Shown: positions 50,276 to 59,550, counted from the stretch's first letter. The stretch is DNA of 64,000 nucleotides from Chitinophaga oryzae (GCF_012516375.2 NZ_CP051204.2:806001-870000), one strand, 5' to 3'. Program-made: numbers and translations. The notes: a model not told the origin generated them from the letters alone.

Positions 50276-51103
50276 ATGTCTGACAAACGCGCATTAGATA
50301 TAGTCGTTATCTCCGACGTCCACCTCGGGATATACGGCTGCCACGCTAAAGAGCTGATCCAGTACCTGGACAGCATAGATCCCCGCATCATGGTCCTCAA
50401 CGGAGACATCATCGATATTTGGCAGTTCAGCAAACGTTACTTCCCCAAAGCCCACACCAAGGTAATCCGCAAGATCCTGAAGATGATCGGCAAAGGAACA
50501 GAAGTGTACTACCTGACCGGTAATCATGACGAAGCCCTCCGTAAGTACGCCGGCTTTGAACTGAGCAACTTCACCATTGATAACAAGCTGATACTGGACG
50601 TAGACGGCAAAAGACACTGGTTCTTCCATGGCGACGTGTACGACGTGACCATGAAAAACTCCAAATGGCTGGCTAAACTCGGCGGTAAAGGTTATGATCT
50701 GCTGATTATCATCAACCGCCTGGTCAACAACGTACTGGAAAGCATGGGCCGCGAAAAGATGTCTTTCTCCAAAAAAGTCAAACAAGGGGTGAAGTCCGCC
50801 GTGAAATTCATTTCCGATTTTGAACAGACGGTAGCGGAAATAGCAGTAGATAAAGGATTTGACGTTGTCTGCTGCGGCCATATCCACCAGCCGCTGATCA
50901 AGGAGATGCCCGTAGGCGATAAAACCGTGACCTACCTGAACTCCGGCGACTGGGTGGAGAGCCTCACCGCCCTCGAATACGTCCATCAGCAATGGACCCT
51001 GTACCAGCACCCTGTTACCAAAGCCAAAACCGTTCTCCCCGAAGATGAAGATGACGCCTCCCCCGACTGGGACCCGAAAACATTTTCTGATTTAGCTATT
51101 TAG
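50276..51103 (+). CDS. lpxH: UDP-2,3-diacylglucosamine diphosphatase-like metallophosphoesterase
   Basis: A calcineurin-fold metallophosphoesterase most similar to LpxH, which hydrolyses UDP-2,3-diacylglucosamine to lipid X in lipid A synthesis. The 275-residue product has the metal-site blocks in order: VISDVHLGIYGCHA, MVLNGDIIDIWQF, YYLTGNHDEALRKY, RHWFFHGDVYD, and CCGHIHQPLIKEM. Length and blocks agree with the LpxH/LpxH2 group, though Bacteroidota have several paralogues and a different substrate is possible. The last codons and TAG stop lie within the octamer units of repeat B3. It diverges from the pit-DUF47 operon. Confidence 0.82.
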   Translation: MSDKRALDIVVISDVHLGIYGCHAKELIQYLDSIDPRIMVLNGDIIDIWQFSKRYFPKAHTKVIRKILKMIGKGTEVYYLTGNHDEALRKYAGFELSNFTIDNKLILDVDGKRHWFFHGDVYDVTMKNSKWLAKLGGKGYDLLIIINRLVNNVLESMGREKMSFSKKVKQGVKSAVKFISDFEQTVAEIAVDKGFDVVCCGHIHQPLIKEMPVGDKTVTYLNSGDWVESLTALEYVHQQWTLYQHPVTKAKTVLPEDEDDASPDWDPKTFSDLAI

Positions 51104-51185
51104 TTATTTTAATATTTTAGTATTTGATTATTTTGTTATTTGATTCCTTTTAATTTTTAAATTATCAAATAATAAAATAATTATA
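51094..51185. repeat. Octamer repeat array B3 at the lpxH end
   Basis: Degenerate 8-bp units (TATTTAGT, TATTTTAA, TATTTTAG, TATTTGAT, TATTTTGT, TATTTGAT) begin in the last codons of lpxH and include its stop; a weaker inverse array (TCAAATAATAAAATAATTAT) follows to about 51185. Same family as B1, B2 and B4, but no core hairpin is seen. Confidence 0.6.
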
Positions 51186-51311
51186 TATTTATTGGGATTT
51201 TCACATAATTATAACAAGTGCTTAATATTAAATTAAAAGTAGACTTCTAAGTTTGCTTATAAACTATTCAGAAAACCTATTTGGAAGCGCAGTAAATGAA
51301 GATTGAACGCA

Positions 51312-51713
51312 ATGAAAGTACTTAAACTACACCCATTAATGACAATATCCCTCTTACAGATGCAAATTCAGCGTTTGTTATCCTGTAATGTAGCGGTATA
51401 TGTACGTCACTCCCTGGCCAATGCCTTTGATACCCTGAGAGAAGCCGGTTTTGAAGACGATACCCTCGTGGAATACCCTATCGATGAAACGCTCAGCCTG
51501 CGTGAATTTGAAGAAGACCTGGAAGAAAGGTTCAACTTCAGCCTCGAACTGTGCAATAAAGACAACAAGCCCTTCACCAACAAAAGTCAGCACCTTTTCC
51601 AGATATCCTCCGCTATACAGGATAAAAGAGAAGAACGCAACTACCAGCTGGATATTTCACTGGATATGTTGATGAATAACAACAGACCCACGCCACCTTC
51701 TTATCTGATGTAG
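51312..51713 (+). CDS. Hypothetical protein
   Basis: A 133-residue soluble-looking protein that I do not recognise. It has no signal peptide. The first 30 residues are moderately hydrophobic (MKVLKLHPLMTISLLQMQIQRLL), the centre is acidic (GFEDDTLVEYPIDETLSLREFEEDLEERFNFSLELCNK), and the tail is asparagine-rich and ends NNRPTPPSYLM. The acidic centre looks helical and could mediate protein contacts. The gene is isolated, between the lpxH-linked octamer array and the TonB receptor; a TTG start at 51303 is possible but the ATG at 51312 is preferred. Function unknown. Confidence 0.6.
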   Translation: MKVLKLHPLMTISLLQMQIQRLLSCNVAVYVRHSLANAFDTLREAGFEDDTLVEYPIDETLSLREFEEDLEERFNFSLELCNKDNKPFTNKSQHLFQISSAIQDKREERNYQLDISLDMLMNNNRPTPPSYLM

Positions 51714-51793
51714 CACCTGTTTGCTGTTCCGGCCTTTCCATATCCCTTGTTGACGATGACCTGTCCTCTTCCTTTTTCGTATATGCGTTCCTG

Positions 51794-51828
51794 TTAACAA
51801 TACCATAAACATTTCTTAACAATTAACA
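51794..51828 (+). promoter_or_regulatory. Cluster of TTAACA-like direct repeats upstream of the TonB receptor
   Basis: TTAACA occurs at 51794-51799, 51816-51821 and 51823-51828, with the close variant TAAACA at 51806-51811. Clusters of TTAACA-like direct repeats are the binding pattern of PhoP-type response regulators in Bacillus; whether any Bacteroidota regulator uses it is unknown to me. A -7 element lies about 45 bases downstream. Confidence 0.35.
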
Positions 51829-51870
51829 TTCTGGTAACGTCAGCTTAATACTGCGTTAATGCCTCGCCGA

Positions 51871-51878
51871 TAATTTTG
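51871..51878 (+). promoter_or_regulatory. Bacteroidota -7 element for the TonB receptor
   Basis: TAATTTTG, a perfect TAnnTTTG, about 62 bases before the GTG start at 51940. No clear -33 box. Confidence 0.4.
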
Positions 51879-51939
51879 CCACCGATATTAAAACGGGATT
51901 AGAACAAGATTAAAACCGTACAAAACAAAACCAAATATC

Positions 51940-54755
51940 GTGAAGGGCTTCTTATCTGTACCTCTGTTATTGCTGACTTTATTTCAATTTATTTTTACGG
52001 GAACAGCACTGGCGGGTGATCCCGCAAAGCTGACCGGGAAAGTGACCGACAAAAAAACCGGTGAAGCACTCATTGGCGTTACCATCGTGGTGCAAGGTAC
52101 CGGCAAAGGCGCTGTCACCGACGTGGAAGGGCGCTACGCCTTTAACATGGAGCCGGGCACCTATACGCTCGACTTCAAATACATGGGATATCAAACCAAA
52201 TCGATCTCCGATGTAATAGTGAAAGCCGGTCAGCCTACCTCCCTTGACATCATCATGGATGAACCCAAATCCAAAGAGTTACAGGAAGTGGTGATCAGGG
52301 GTTCCTTTAAACAGGAAACGATCAACGCGCTTTATGCCGCACAGAAAAACAATGCGGTCGTATCCGACGGTATCTCTGCCGATCTCATCAAAAAATCTCC
52401 CGACAAAAACACCGGCGAAGTATTGAAACGCGTGAGCGGTACCAGTATACAGGACAATAAGTTCGTAGTGGTACGCGGACTGAGCGAGCGATATAACACC
52501 ACGCTCATGAACAATGCCCAGATGCCCAGCACCGAGCCGGACAAAAAAGCATTCTCCTTCGACATTATCCCCTCCGGACTGATCGACAACATCACCATCT
52601 ATAAAACCGCTTCTCCCGATCTGCCGGGCGATTTCGCCGGCGGCGCGGTGAAAGTAAGCACCAAAGACTTTCCGGACCAACGTTTCCTGGACCTGTCGCT
52701 CAGCACCGGCTACAATACCCAAACAACTTTCAAGGATTTTTATACAGCGCCTCCTAAAGGAAAATATGATTTCCTGGGTTTCGACGACGGTTCCCGCGCA
52801 TTGCCCAACGCGTATAAAAACGCGGCCAAAGGCAACTACACCCTGCTGGACGATGCAGAGAAAATCGCTATCGCCAAACAGTTCCCCAATACCTACAGCA
52901 GCGGTAAACGCAACGGCAAAAGCCGCCCCCGATCGGCGTGCAGCTCTCTATGGGCAACGCCTGGCAGGTGAAAGAGAAGAACCGCTTCGGCTACATTTTC
53001 GCTGTCAACTACGGCAACAGCAATAAAAGAAATATACGCGAACGCAGCGAAAAAAACGTCAGCGAGCACCTGTTCGATTTTAATGACGATGTATACACGC
53101 AATCCAGCAACCTGGGCGCCGTACTGAATTTTGCGTACAACTTCAGAAAAAGCAAGATCGCGTTGAAGAACTTCTATAACAATGACTTCAATACGGTGTT
53201 TACCCGCAGGACAGGATTGGTGTTTGATAACAATGCCGGTCAGCCGCGATTGAGCTATAACAACGAAACCACGCAGAACAGCCTGTACAACTCCACCCTC
53301 GAAGGACAACACGTGATTGGCAACGATAAACTGACGATGGACTGGAACCTCTCCTATGCGCGTTCTTCCCGTAATCAGCCCGACCAGCGTATCCTCTCTT
53401 TCCAGAAATACGATGGCAACGATTATTATTCACTCACCCTTTCCGGAGAGAACAACCCTGCCATCAGGGATGCAGGCCGCGTTTATACCAAACTGACTGA
53501 AAACATCCTCGGCGCCAACCTGAACTTTTCCGTGCCGTTTAAATTATTTGGAGAGAGCCAGAAGTTCAAATTCGGCGGCATGAAATCTTACCGCAACCGG
53601 GATTTCTCCGCCGTTGCGCTCGGATATGCCACCGCTGCTTCAAGAGCGGAGATTCCCCTGGACAAAGGCGTTACGGTAGAGAATATCTTCAGCAACGAAA
53701 ACATCGATAAATACAGCATCCTGCTGGCAAAGATCGACGCCAACAATAAAGACTACAAAGGTACTGCCGACCTGACCGCAGGCTACCTGATGTTTGATAA
53801 CAAGTTTACCGACGCATTGCGGCTGGTGTGGGGCGCCCGCGTAGAATCCTATGTACAGGAACTGAAAACTGCCGGTCAGGCTACGCAGCGTTACGATAAC
53901 GTGGACGTACTGCCTTCCGCCAACCTCACCTACGGTGTCACCGAAAAAAGCAACCTGCGCCTGTCTTTCTCTCAAACCGTTAACAGGCCGGAGTTCAGAG
54001 AGCTGGCTAACTTCAGGTATTATGATTATGATAATGAATTCCTGATACAGGGCAACGAATACCTGAAACGCAGCACTGCCACTAACGCAGACTTACGCTG
54101 GGAAATGTTCCCTGGCGCCGGTGAGGTGATCTCTGCTTCCGTGTTCTATAAAAAATTCAGGAACCCGATCGAGCAGACGAACGACGGTAACAACATTCTT
54201 TCCTACAACAACGCCAATAGCGCCACTGACTATGGAGCGGAGATCGAACTGAGAAAAAGACTGAATTTCATCTCCGGTGCGAAGGTATTTGATAACCTGG
54301 TGTTTTATGCCAACGCTGCCTATATCTATTCTAAAGTAGATCTGCCAGGCGCTGTTGATCCTGACAAGAAAACACCGCTGCAGGGACAGTCTCCTTACCT
54401 GATCAACGGCGGTATCTCCTACGCTCCGGCCGATAACAATTTCTCGCTCAACCTGCTGTACAACAGGATCGGACAGCGGTTACGCTTCAGAGGCACCAAT
54501 GCAGGGCTCGACACGTATGAAAAGCCAAGAGATATCGTGGACCTGCAGATCAGTAAAAAAGTGTTCAAAAACGCAGGGGAGCTAAAGCTGAATATCTCAG
54601 ACATTTTTGCCCAGCCTATTGCACTGTATTATAAGTTTCCCGGAAACAACAAAACAGCATACGTAGCCGGTAAGGATTACATCATCAGCTCACTGAAGCC
54701 AGGCACCACTTTCACCATTACGTTCAAGTATAATTTTCTGTCCAAAGTAAAGTAA
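51940..54755 (+). pseudogene. TonB-dependent outer-membrane receptor broken by a one-base frameshift
   Basis: A SusC/carboxypeptidase-regulatory-like TonB receptor split in two frames. The first frame (51940-52971) holds an N-terminal carboxypeptidase-like domain (GKVTDKKTGEALIGVTIVVQ) and the plug with VVRGLSERYNTTLMNN; the second (from about 52938) continues with SMGNAWQVKEKNRFGYIFAVNYGN and barrel strands to the end TFTITFKYNFLSKVK. The frames join near the C5 run at 52926-52930; one extra C there would give SRPPIGVQLSMGN and restore a 938-residue receptor. A one-base deletion or a sequencing error is most likely. Both parts look conserved. The following lipoprotein gene is probably its partner. 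Confidence 0.85.
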
Positions 54756-54828
54756 CAATTAAATAACGCGGGTTTCATATTCCCGTAAAGGTGACTTTTG
54801 ATATTTGTAAATCAAATAATTAAGCAGT

Positions 54829-56220
54829 ATGAACAAAAATTATGTATTGGCTTTAATGGCTGCTGCCACTACTTTTGCAGCCTGCAGTAAAAATGATGAC
54901 AACAATACAACTCCGCCTCCATCCGGCAACAGCGACACTGTAATGGTGAGAGGTAAAATCACTGCCAACCAAACATGGTCTAAAAACAAGACTTATGTAC
55001 TGCGTGGTTATGTATATGTAGATAATGCCACCCTGAACATCGAAGCTGGTACAAAAATCATCAGCATGCGTGATTCCGCCGGTGTGTTGCTGGTATATAA
55101 AGGTGCACAGATCCAGGCTAACGGTACCGCTGAAAATCCGATCGTATTTACTTCCGGTCATGCTGAGAAAAAGCCGGGCGACCTGGGTGGTGTGATCCTG
55201 GTAGGTAAAGCTATCGGCAACGGCAACCACGCCAAGCTGGAAGGTAATATCGATGCTGCCTATTCTGCATTCGGCGGTAACCAGGACGATGACAACTCCG
55301 GCAGCATGCAGTATGTAAGAATTGAATACGCTGGTAAAGCGGTAGCAGCCAATGATGAAATCAACGGTCTGTCACTGTACTGCGTTGGTAACAAAACAAC
55401 CCTGAACCACATTCAGATCGTGAACGGCCTGGACGATGCCTTTGAATTTTTCGGTGGCAGCGTAAACGCCAAATACCTGATTGCCTACAACTGCGCTGAC
55501 GACGATTTTGACATGGATGATGCTTATCACGGTATGATCCAGTTTGCCGTGTCTGTGAAACAACCTTCTTTCACTGACAAAAAATCTGACGGTGACGTGT
55601 CCAACAACTTTGAAGTGGACAATACCAACCCGAAGAACCTGCCTATCACTACTACGCCTACCACCTTCCCGATCCTGTCCAACTTCACCGCTATCGGTCC
55701 TAACAATGCTGCGGGTACCAGCGCTGACTACGGTTATGGCATGCGTTGGAGAAGAGGTACCAAGTTCATCCTGGGTAACTCAATCGTTATGGGTGCAAAA
55801 AAAGCGGCTTTACGTATAGACGATAACGTAACCCTGGGCTTTTATGCTGACGCTACCAGCGGTCTGAAAACCAGCCTGCTGCACGGTACTACCGACCTGT
55901 TTGCCACTGCTGACGGTTCCGGTACTGTGGTACTGGACGCTGCAGGTCTGCAGAACCTGGTGACCGGCCGTGACGCTACCAAAGTTTTTGCTGCTGCTAA
56001 CGCCGGCGATATCAAACTGAAAGATCCTTTCAATAACAAAACTCCTGATCTGGCGCCTCAGACCGGTTCTCCGGCGATCGCTAATGATCCTGCCAAATTC
56101 GACGGCAAACTGGCGGACGCTTTCTTCGAGAAAGTGAAATTCCTCGGTGCTGTTGATCCGGCTAACGACTGGACCAAAGCCAAATGGGTTGCCTGGGACA
56201 GAATCGTAGTAACACAGTAG
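54829..56220 (+). CDS. Surface lipoprotein with right-handed beta-helix-like repeats
   Basis: A 463-residue predicted lipoprotein: signal MNKNYVLALMAAATTFAACSKN with lipobox AAC. The body is rich in short beta-strand repeats with hydrophobic turns, such as LNIEAGTKIISMRDSAGVLLVYKGAQIQANG, GDLGGVILVGKAI and MQYVRIEYAGKAV, which resemble a right-handed parallel beta-helix. A DDAFEFFGGSVNAKYLIAYNCADDDFDMDD segment with many aspartates might bind calcium. It is paired with the TonB receptor 73 bases upstream, as SusD-like or other surface lipoproteins are, but it is not SusD. Ligand unknown. Confidence 0.72.
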   Translation: MNKNYVLALMAAATTFAACSKNDDNNTTPPPSGNSDTVMVRGKITANQTWSKNKTYVLRGYVYVDNATLNIEAGTKIISMRDSAGVLLVYKGAQIQANGTAENPIVFTSGHAEKKPGDLGGVILVGKAIGNGNHAKLEGNIDAAYSAFGGNQDDDNSGSMQYVRIEYAGKAVAANDEINGLSLYCVGNKTTLNHIQIVNGLDDAFEFFGGSVNAKYLIAYNCADDDFDMDDAYHGMIQFAVSVKQPSFTDKKSDGDVSNNFEVDNTNPKNLPITTTPTTFPILSNFTAIGPNNAAGTSADYGYGMRWRRGTKFILGNSIVMGAKKAALRIDDNVTLGFYADATSGLKTSLLHGTTDLFATADGSGTVVLDAAGLQNLVTGRDATKVFAAANAGDIKLKDPFNNKTPDLAPQTGSPAIANDPAKFDGKLADAFFEKVKFLGAVDPANDWTKAKWVAWDRIVVTQ

Positions 56221-56251
56221 TATTTTTTTTAGATTTCATAAGCTGTATTTA

Positions 56252-56283
56252 CACCGTCCTGGTTTATACCGGGACGGTTTTTT
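56252..56283 (+). terminator. Rho-independent terminator after the lipoprotein gene
   Basis: ACCGTCC (56252-56258) pairs with GGACGGT (56272-56278), followed by T residues to 56283. It lies about 32 bases after the stop codon. Confidence 0.85.
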
Positions 56284-56291
56284 ATATAAAA

Positions 56292-56325
56292 AAAAGCGGG
56301 CATATCAATCGATATGCCCGCTTTT
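56292..56325. terminator. Terminator of the MauG-MbnP operon
   Basis: AAAAGCGGGCATATC (56292-56306) is perfectly inverse to GATATGCCCGCTTTT (56311-56325) around a four-base loop. On the minus strand it ends the operon whose last stop is at 56329. It abuts the plus-strand terminator. Confidence 0.9.
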
Positions 56326-56328
56326 GTA

Positions 56329-57399
56329 TCAATCCCCCTGCACAAATCCCGGCGGCGGCGCAAACCGTTCGTCGGTGATAAATCCTTTGTCACTGAGGGT
56401 TTTCAGAAATGCTATTAATGCCTTTTTATCATTATCGCCCAGTGAGAAGCCGTTTTTAAAGAGCGGGTCCAGTGTAGCGGTAGCGTAAAAGCCGTTGTCG
56501 TAGTGGTTCATGACGCTTTCCAGGCTGCCAAAGCGGCCGTCGTGCATATATGGCGCTGTAAGCGCCACATTGCGCAGCGAGGGGACTTTGAATTTGTACA
56601 GGTCTTCGTCGAGCAGTGTTATTTTGTAGCGTCCGGAGTCGGTGCCGAATGGCCGCGGCGCCACGCCGTTATTGCGGAAGCTGTTGTCGGTGAATAACGG
56701 TGGTTGATGACAACTGGCGCAGCGCTGTTCAAACAGGGCAAGTCCTTTCTTTTCTTCTTCGCTGAAGGTCTCTTTACCGGCCATGAATCGGTCGTACCGC
56801 GAATCTGCACTCACCAGCATGACCATAAACTGCGATAATGCTTTGAGCATACGGGTGCTGTTGACACCGGGCGATCCGAAGGCTTTCTCAAACAGTTGCT
56901 GGTAGCGTGTGTTCCGCTGCAGTTTCCCGATCACATTGTTCATTTTGTCGTCCATTTCCACCGGGTTCTCGATGGGGGCGATGGGTTGCAGATCGAGGTC
57001 GTGCACGCCGCCGTCCCAGAAGAAGGTGGTAGACCAGGCCATATTCTGTATGGGAGGCGAGTTGCGGGTGCCCAGGCGGTCGTCTATACCGTGACTGACA
57101 TCGTGGCCATGATGCGTGAAGGCGTTGGCCTGTATGTGACAGCTGGCGCAGCTGATAGTACCGTCGCGGCTCAGGAGGCCGTCGTAGAAGAGGACTTTGC
57201 CGAGCGCAAATCCATCCGTGGTGACGGGATTATCCGCCAGGCGGTAGGCTGGTTCCGGGAATCCGGCCGGCTTCACAAAGGAGATGTTTTTAGCCGGTTC
57301 CGGTTTTGTTTCCGTGTTGTTTTTACTACAGGCGGTGAGGATGAGAAGGAAGAGTAAAGGCAATACAATGCCGATACCCCACCTGTAACGATGGCGCAT
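56329..57399 (-). CDS. Di-haem cytochrome c peroxidase / MauG family protein (MbnH-like)
   Basis: A 356-residue predicted lipoprotein (lipobox LILTACSKN, C24) with two haem-c sites: SCASCHIQ at residues 83-90 and RCASCHQP at 226-233. This layout marks the bacterial cytochrome c peroxidase/MauG family. In the methanobactin-associated MbnH-MbnP pair, a di-haem enzyme of this family oxidises a tryptophan of its MbnP partner to kynurenine and so creates a copper site; an MbnP-like gene lies two genes upstream here. That makes MbnH-type activity likely, but a peroxide-scavenging peroxidase is possible. It is the last gene of the operon, 24 bases after the YHS gene. Confidence 0.85.
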   Translation of the reverse strand: MRHRYRWGIGIVLPLLFLLILTACSKNNTETKPEPAKNISFVKPAGFPEPAYRLADNPVTTDGFALGKVLFYDGLLSRDGTISCASCHIQANAFTHHGHDVSHGIDDRLGTRNSPPIQNMAWSTTFFWDGGVHDLDLQPIAPIENPVEMDDKMNNVIGKLQRNTRYQQLFEKAFGSPGVNSTRMLKALSQFMVMLVSADSRYDRFMAGKETFSEEEKKGLALFEQRCASCHQPPLFTDNSFRNNGVAPRPFGTDSGRYKITLLDEDLYKFKVPSLRNVALTAPYMHDGRFGSLESVMNHYDNGFYATATLDPLFKNGFSLGDNDKKALIAFLKTLSDKGFITDERFAPPPGFVQGD

Positions 57400-57423
57400 A
57401 AACGAATAATTAATAAGGAATGC

Positions 57424-57705
57424 TTACTTTTTCAGCTTGGCCATGTATTTGTCCGGCGCTTTGAGGAAGACTTCCTTACAGGTGATGGAACAAAAGTGAA
57501 TGGTGTCTTTCTGGTAAACAGTCCATTCCTTGTAGGCCGTGTCGTAAGGCATTTCGCATACAGGGTCGGGCAGTTTATCGCTGACTACGGCAGCTGTTGC
57601 AGCGGGTGCTTCGGGCATGGGTGCATCTTTTGTTTCAGCTGGTTTGCTGTTCTGATTGCAGGCGAGAGCCAGGAGTACGCTACAGGTTAAAATCAGTTGT
57701 TTCAT
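57424..57705 (-). CDS. YHS-domain lipoprotein
   Basis: A 93-residue predicted lipoprotein (lipobox LLALACNQN, C16) with a short alanine/proline-rich linker and a YHS-like metal-binding domain: DPVCEMPYDTAYKEWTVYQKDTIHFCSITCKEVFLKAPDKY. The cysteines in DPVCEM and FCSITC match the domain found in copper-related ATPases and chaperones, so copper or another soft metal is a reasonable ligand. Its place between MbnP-like and MauG-like genes supports this. The gene is short but well conserved in form. Confidence 0.82.
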   Translation of the reverse strand: MKQLILTCSVLLALACNQNSKPAETKDAPMPEAPAATAAVVSDKLPDPVCEMPYDTAYKEWTVYQKDTIHFCSITCKEVFLKAPDKYMAKLKK

Positions 57706-57722
57706 GATAGAATTAATTAATA

Positions 57723-58532
57723 TTATTCGTTATGCACGTGATCAATGTTAAACATTTGTGTGTAATTATCCGCGATTTTTGCTGAAAATGGCGTCACCAT
57801 TACATTTGGATTAGCGGCGATGCTCACATTGGTGGTGCCGTTCAGCATTTTAAGCGCATCGGCGAAGAAATGGATCTGGGCTTTGCGGTCGCGGCGCACG
57901 ATGGCTTTTCCATTGTTGGGAATGGTGAGCGTTACCTCACGGGTATTGTTGAGCGTACGCGGGCCGTTGTTGAAGCCGCCGCCATAAAGACCGATATGAT
58001 AGCGGAACAGTTTCTGCGCATCGGTAGAAGCCGGTGAGCTGCCTTCCAGTTTAGCGAAGATGTAGCCGCTGTTCCATGACCAGTACATGTCTGCCGCACC
58101 TTCCGCGGGGTCCAGTACACCGGGGCGTTTGCTGATGTCCATGGTGTTTCGGGTACTGTCTACCCCGATCATAAACCTCACCTGCGCATAGTCGCCCGCG
58201 GGCACGTTGTACAGCGTGTGAAAGGCGGAGGCTTTATTGTCTTCGCTGATCAGCAGATAGCTGCTGTCCTGCGGTACCGTATAGGCCTCGCCGGTGGCGG
58301 TGATCAGCCGGACATTGCTGACGTAGTAGGCGAACTTGCTGATGGTCAGTTGTTCACCGGCAGCGTTGCGGTACTGCTGGTTATTCAGGATCAGGTCATC
58401 TGTTCCTGCCCGGTTGTCGAATTCCAGGACCACAACGCCTTTTTCGTTGGGATCATTAACGGGCGTGGTGCTGTCTTTGGAACAGGAAGCCAGTACAGCG
58501 AGAAGGCTAAAGAGTAGAATATTTTGCTTCAT
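57723..58532 (-). CDS. MbnP-like copper-binding lipoprotein
   Basis: A 269-residue predicted lipoprotein (lipobox LAVLASCSKD, C17) of the MbnP family, periplasmic proteins whose copper binding depends on a kynurenine made from tryptophan by the di-haem enzyme MbnH. Family features: GVVVLEFDNRAGTDDLILN near the mature start, LTISKFAYYVSNVRLI, VRFMIGVDSTRNTMDI, and AADMYWSWNSGYIFAKLEGSSP, which contains two tryptophans in a conserved WSW motif. The C-terminal NYTQMFNIDHVHNE has histidines for metal binding. It sits three genes into the operon, 14 bases after the CDICGCS barrel gene. The family call is fairly sure; the modification is inferred. Confidence 0.82.
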   Translation of the reverse strand: MKQNILLFSLLAVLASCSKDSTTPVNDPNEKGVVVLEFDNRAGTDDLILNNQQYRNAAGEQLTISKFAYYVSNVRLITATGEAYTVPQDSSYLLISEDNKASAFHTLYNVPAGDYAQVRFMIGVDSTRNTMDISKRPGVLDPAEGAADMYWSWNSGYIFAKLEGSSPASTDAQKLFRYHIGLYGGGFNNGPRTLNNTREVTLTIPNNGKAIVRRDRKAQIHFFADALKMLNGTTNVSIAANPNVMVTPFSAKIADNYTQMFNIDHVHNE

Positions 58533-58545
58533 AATAAGTCTGTTT

Positions 58546-59454
58546 TTAAAAGAAGAAGTTAACGGTAGCGGATAAACGGGTATATGTTTTATTATAGCCG
58601 GCTGACAGGTGCTGGTATACCGGCACCTGGGCCTGTATGCCTGCGGAGAAGCGTTTGAAATAGACGTCTGCGCCTACGCTGGCATGCAGCATGTCGCCGC
58701 CGGTATATTCCTTTGTTTTATGCAGCTCGTGGTCGCCGGAGGCGTGCTCGTACATCAGGCCGGCATATGGTTGCAGCGCCACTGTTTTGCTGACAGGCTG
58801 ATAGAGAAATCCGCGCAGGGAGGTATTAAAACGGTTGCCGAACCGGTATTCTTCTTTATTGGTAGTGTTGATGCGGTAACTAGCATCTGTATTAATGCCC
58901 CATTTGCCGCGCCTCACGGTGTATACGGCATTCAGTACGAAGTCGGTGCTGCGGCTGCCAGGCTGAAAGTTCTGGTAGATATTACCGCCTTCGTCAGGGA
59001 TGCCGGTCCTGCCCGTTGGCAGTTTGACGCCACCGCCGGCCTGGAACACATGATGCCATTTTTTACCCAGGTCCCAGTTGTTGTCAATGAAGGTGTAGTT
59101 GGCCATCAGGGTGATGTCGCCGAGGCCGGAGACCGTGGTGATGCTTTTACCTTCCTCTCTTCTGAAATACTGAAACGGCACGAAAGCAAAGAACTGTAGT
59201 CTTTTGGTAGCATACCATCTTCCCCACAGTTCCGTAGTATGGTAGAATTCACGGGATTCATGGTTGGAGGTATTGCCCAGCTCCATGGGGTGGGTGGATT
59301 TAAACTGCCGGTATCCGTACCGGAGACCGATAAAGTTTTTATGGTATTGTGGCAGAATGCCCAGCTGGTAGCCGCTGGCGGAGCATCCACAGATGTCGCA
59401 GGCCATGACGGATACAGGCATGAGAATAGCCATGATGAAAAATAGCTTTTTCAT
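58546..59454 (-). CDS. Outer-membrane protein with CDICGCS motif
   Basis: A 302-residue protein with signal MKKLFFIMAILMPVSVMA immediately followed by CDICGCSASGYQLGILPQYHKNFIGLRYGYRQF; the CDICGCS motif is a compact cysteine cluster suited to metal binding just after cleavage. The rest is barrel-like with repeated strands such as TTELWGRWYATKRLQFFAFVPFQYFRRE and a terminal RLSATVNFFF. It could be a channel or receptor for copper or a metal complex. It follows the Cys-rich small gene in the same operon. Substrate is unknown. Confidence 0.75.
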   Translation of the reverse strand: MKKLFFIMAILMPVSVMACDICGCSASGYQLGILPQYHKNFIGLRYGYRQFKSTHPMELGNTSNHESREFYHTTELWGRWYATKRLQFFAFVPFQYFRREEGKSITTVSGLGDITLMANYTFIDNNWDLGKKWHHVFQAGGGVKLPTGRTGIPDEGGNIYQNFQPGSRSTDFVLNAVYTVRRGKWGINTDASYRINTTNKEEYRFGNRFNTSLRGFLYQPVSKTVALQPYAGLMYEHASGDHELHKTKEYTGGDMLHASVGADVYFKRFSAGIQAQVPVYQHLSAGYNKTYTRLSATVNFFF

Positions 59455-59519
59455 TGCAAGGGTTTAATCGACAAGGTAATAACGGTATCGGCTACACGTA
59501 AATCATAGCGATAACATTT

Positions 59520-59550
59520 ATTGCCGCGCGTATCGCGCGTGGCAGGCAAT
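59520..59550 (-). promoter_or_regulatory. GC-rich hairpin between first and second genes of the copper-type operon
   Basis: ATTGCC and GCGCG at the left pair with CGCGC and GGCA-GCAAT at the right around a three-base TAT loop (one bulged G). It lies in the 171-base gap before the CDICGCS gene and could act as an attenuator or mRNA stabiliser. There is no T-run, so it is not a simple terminator. Confidence 0.35.

Noticed and set aside
52918..52930. Programmed -1 frameshift in the TonB receptor
   Set aside because: The sequence around the A4 run does not form a canonical X-XXY-YYZ heptamer in frame and no strong downstream pseudoknot is evident; an indel in the C run is simpler.
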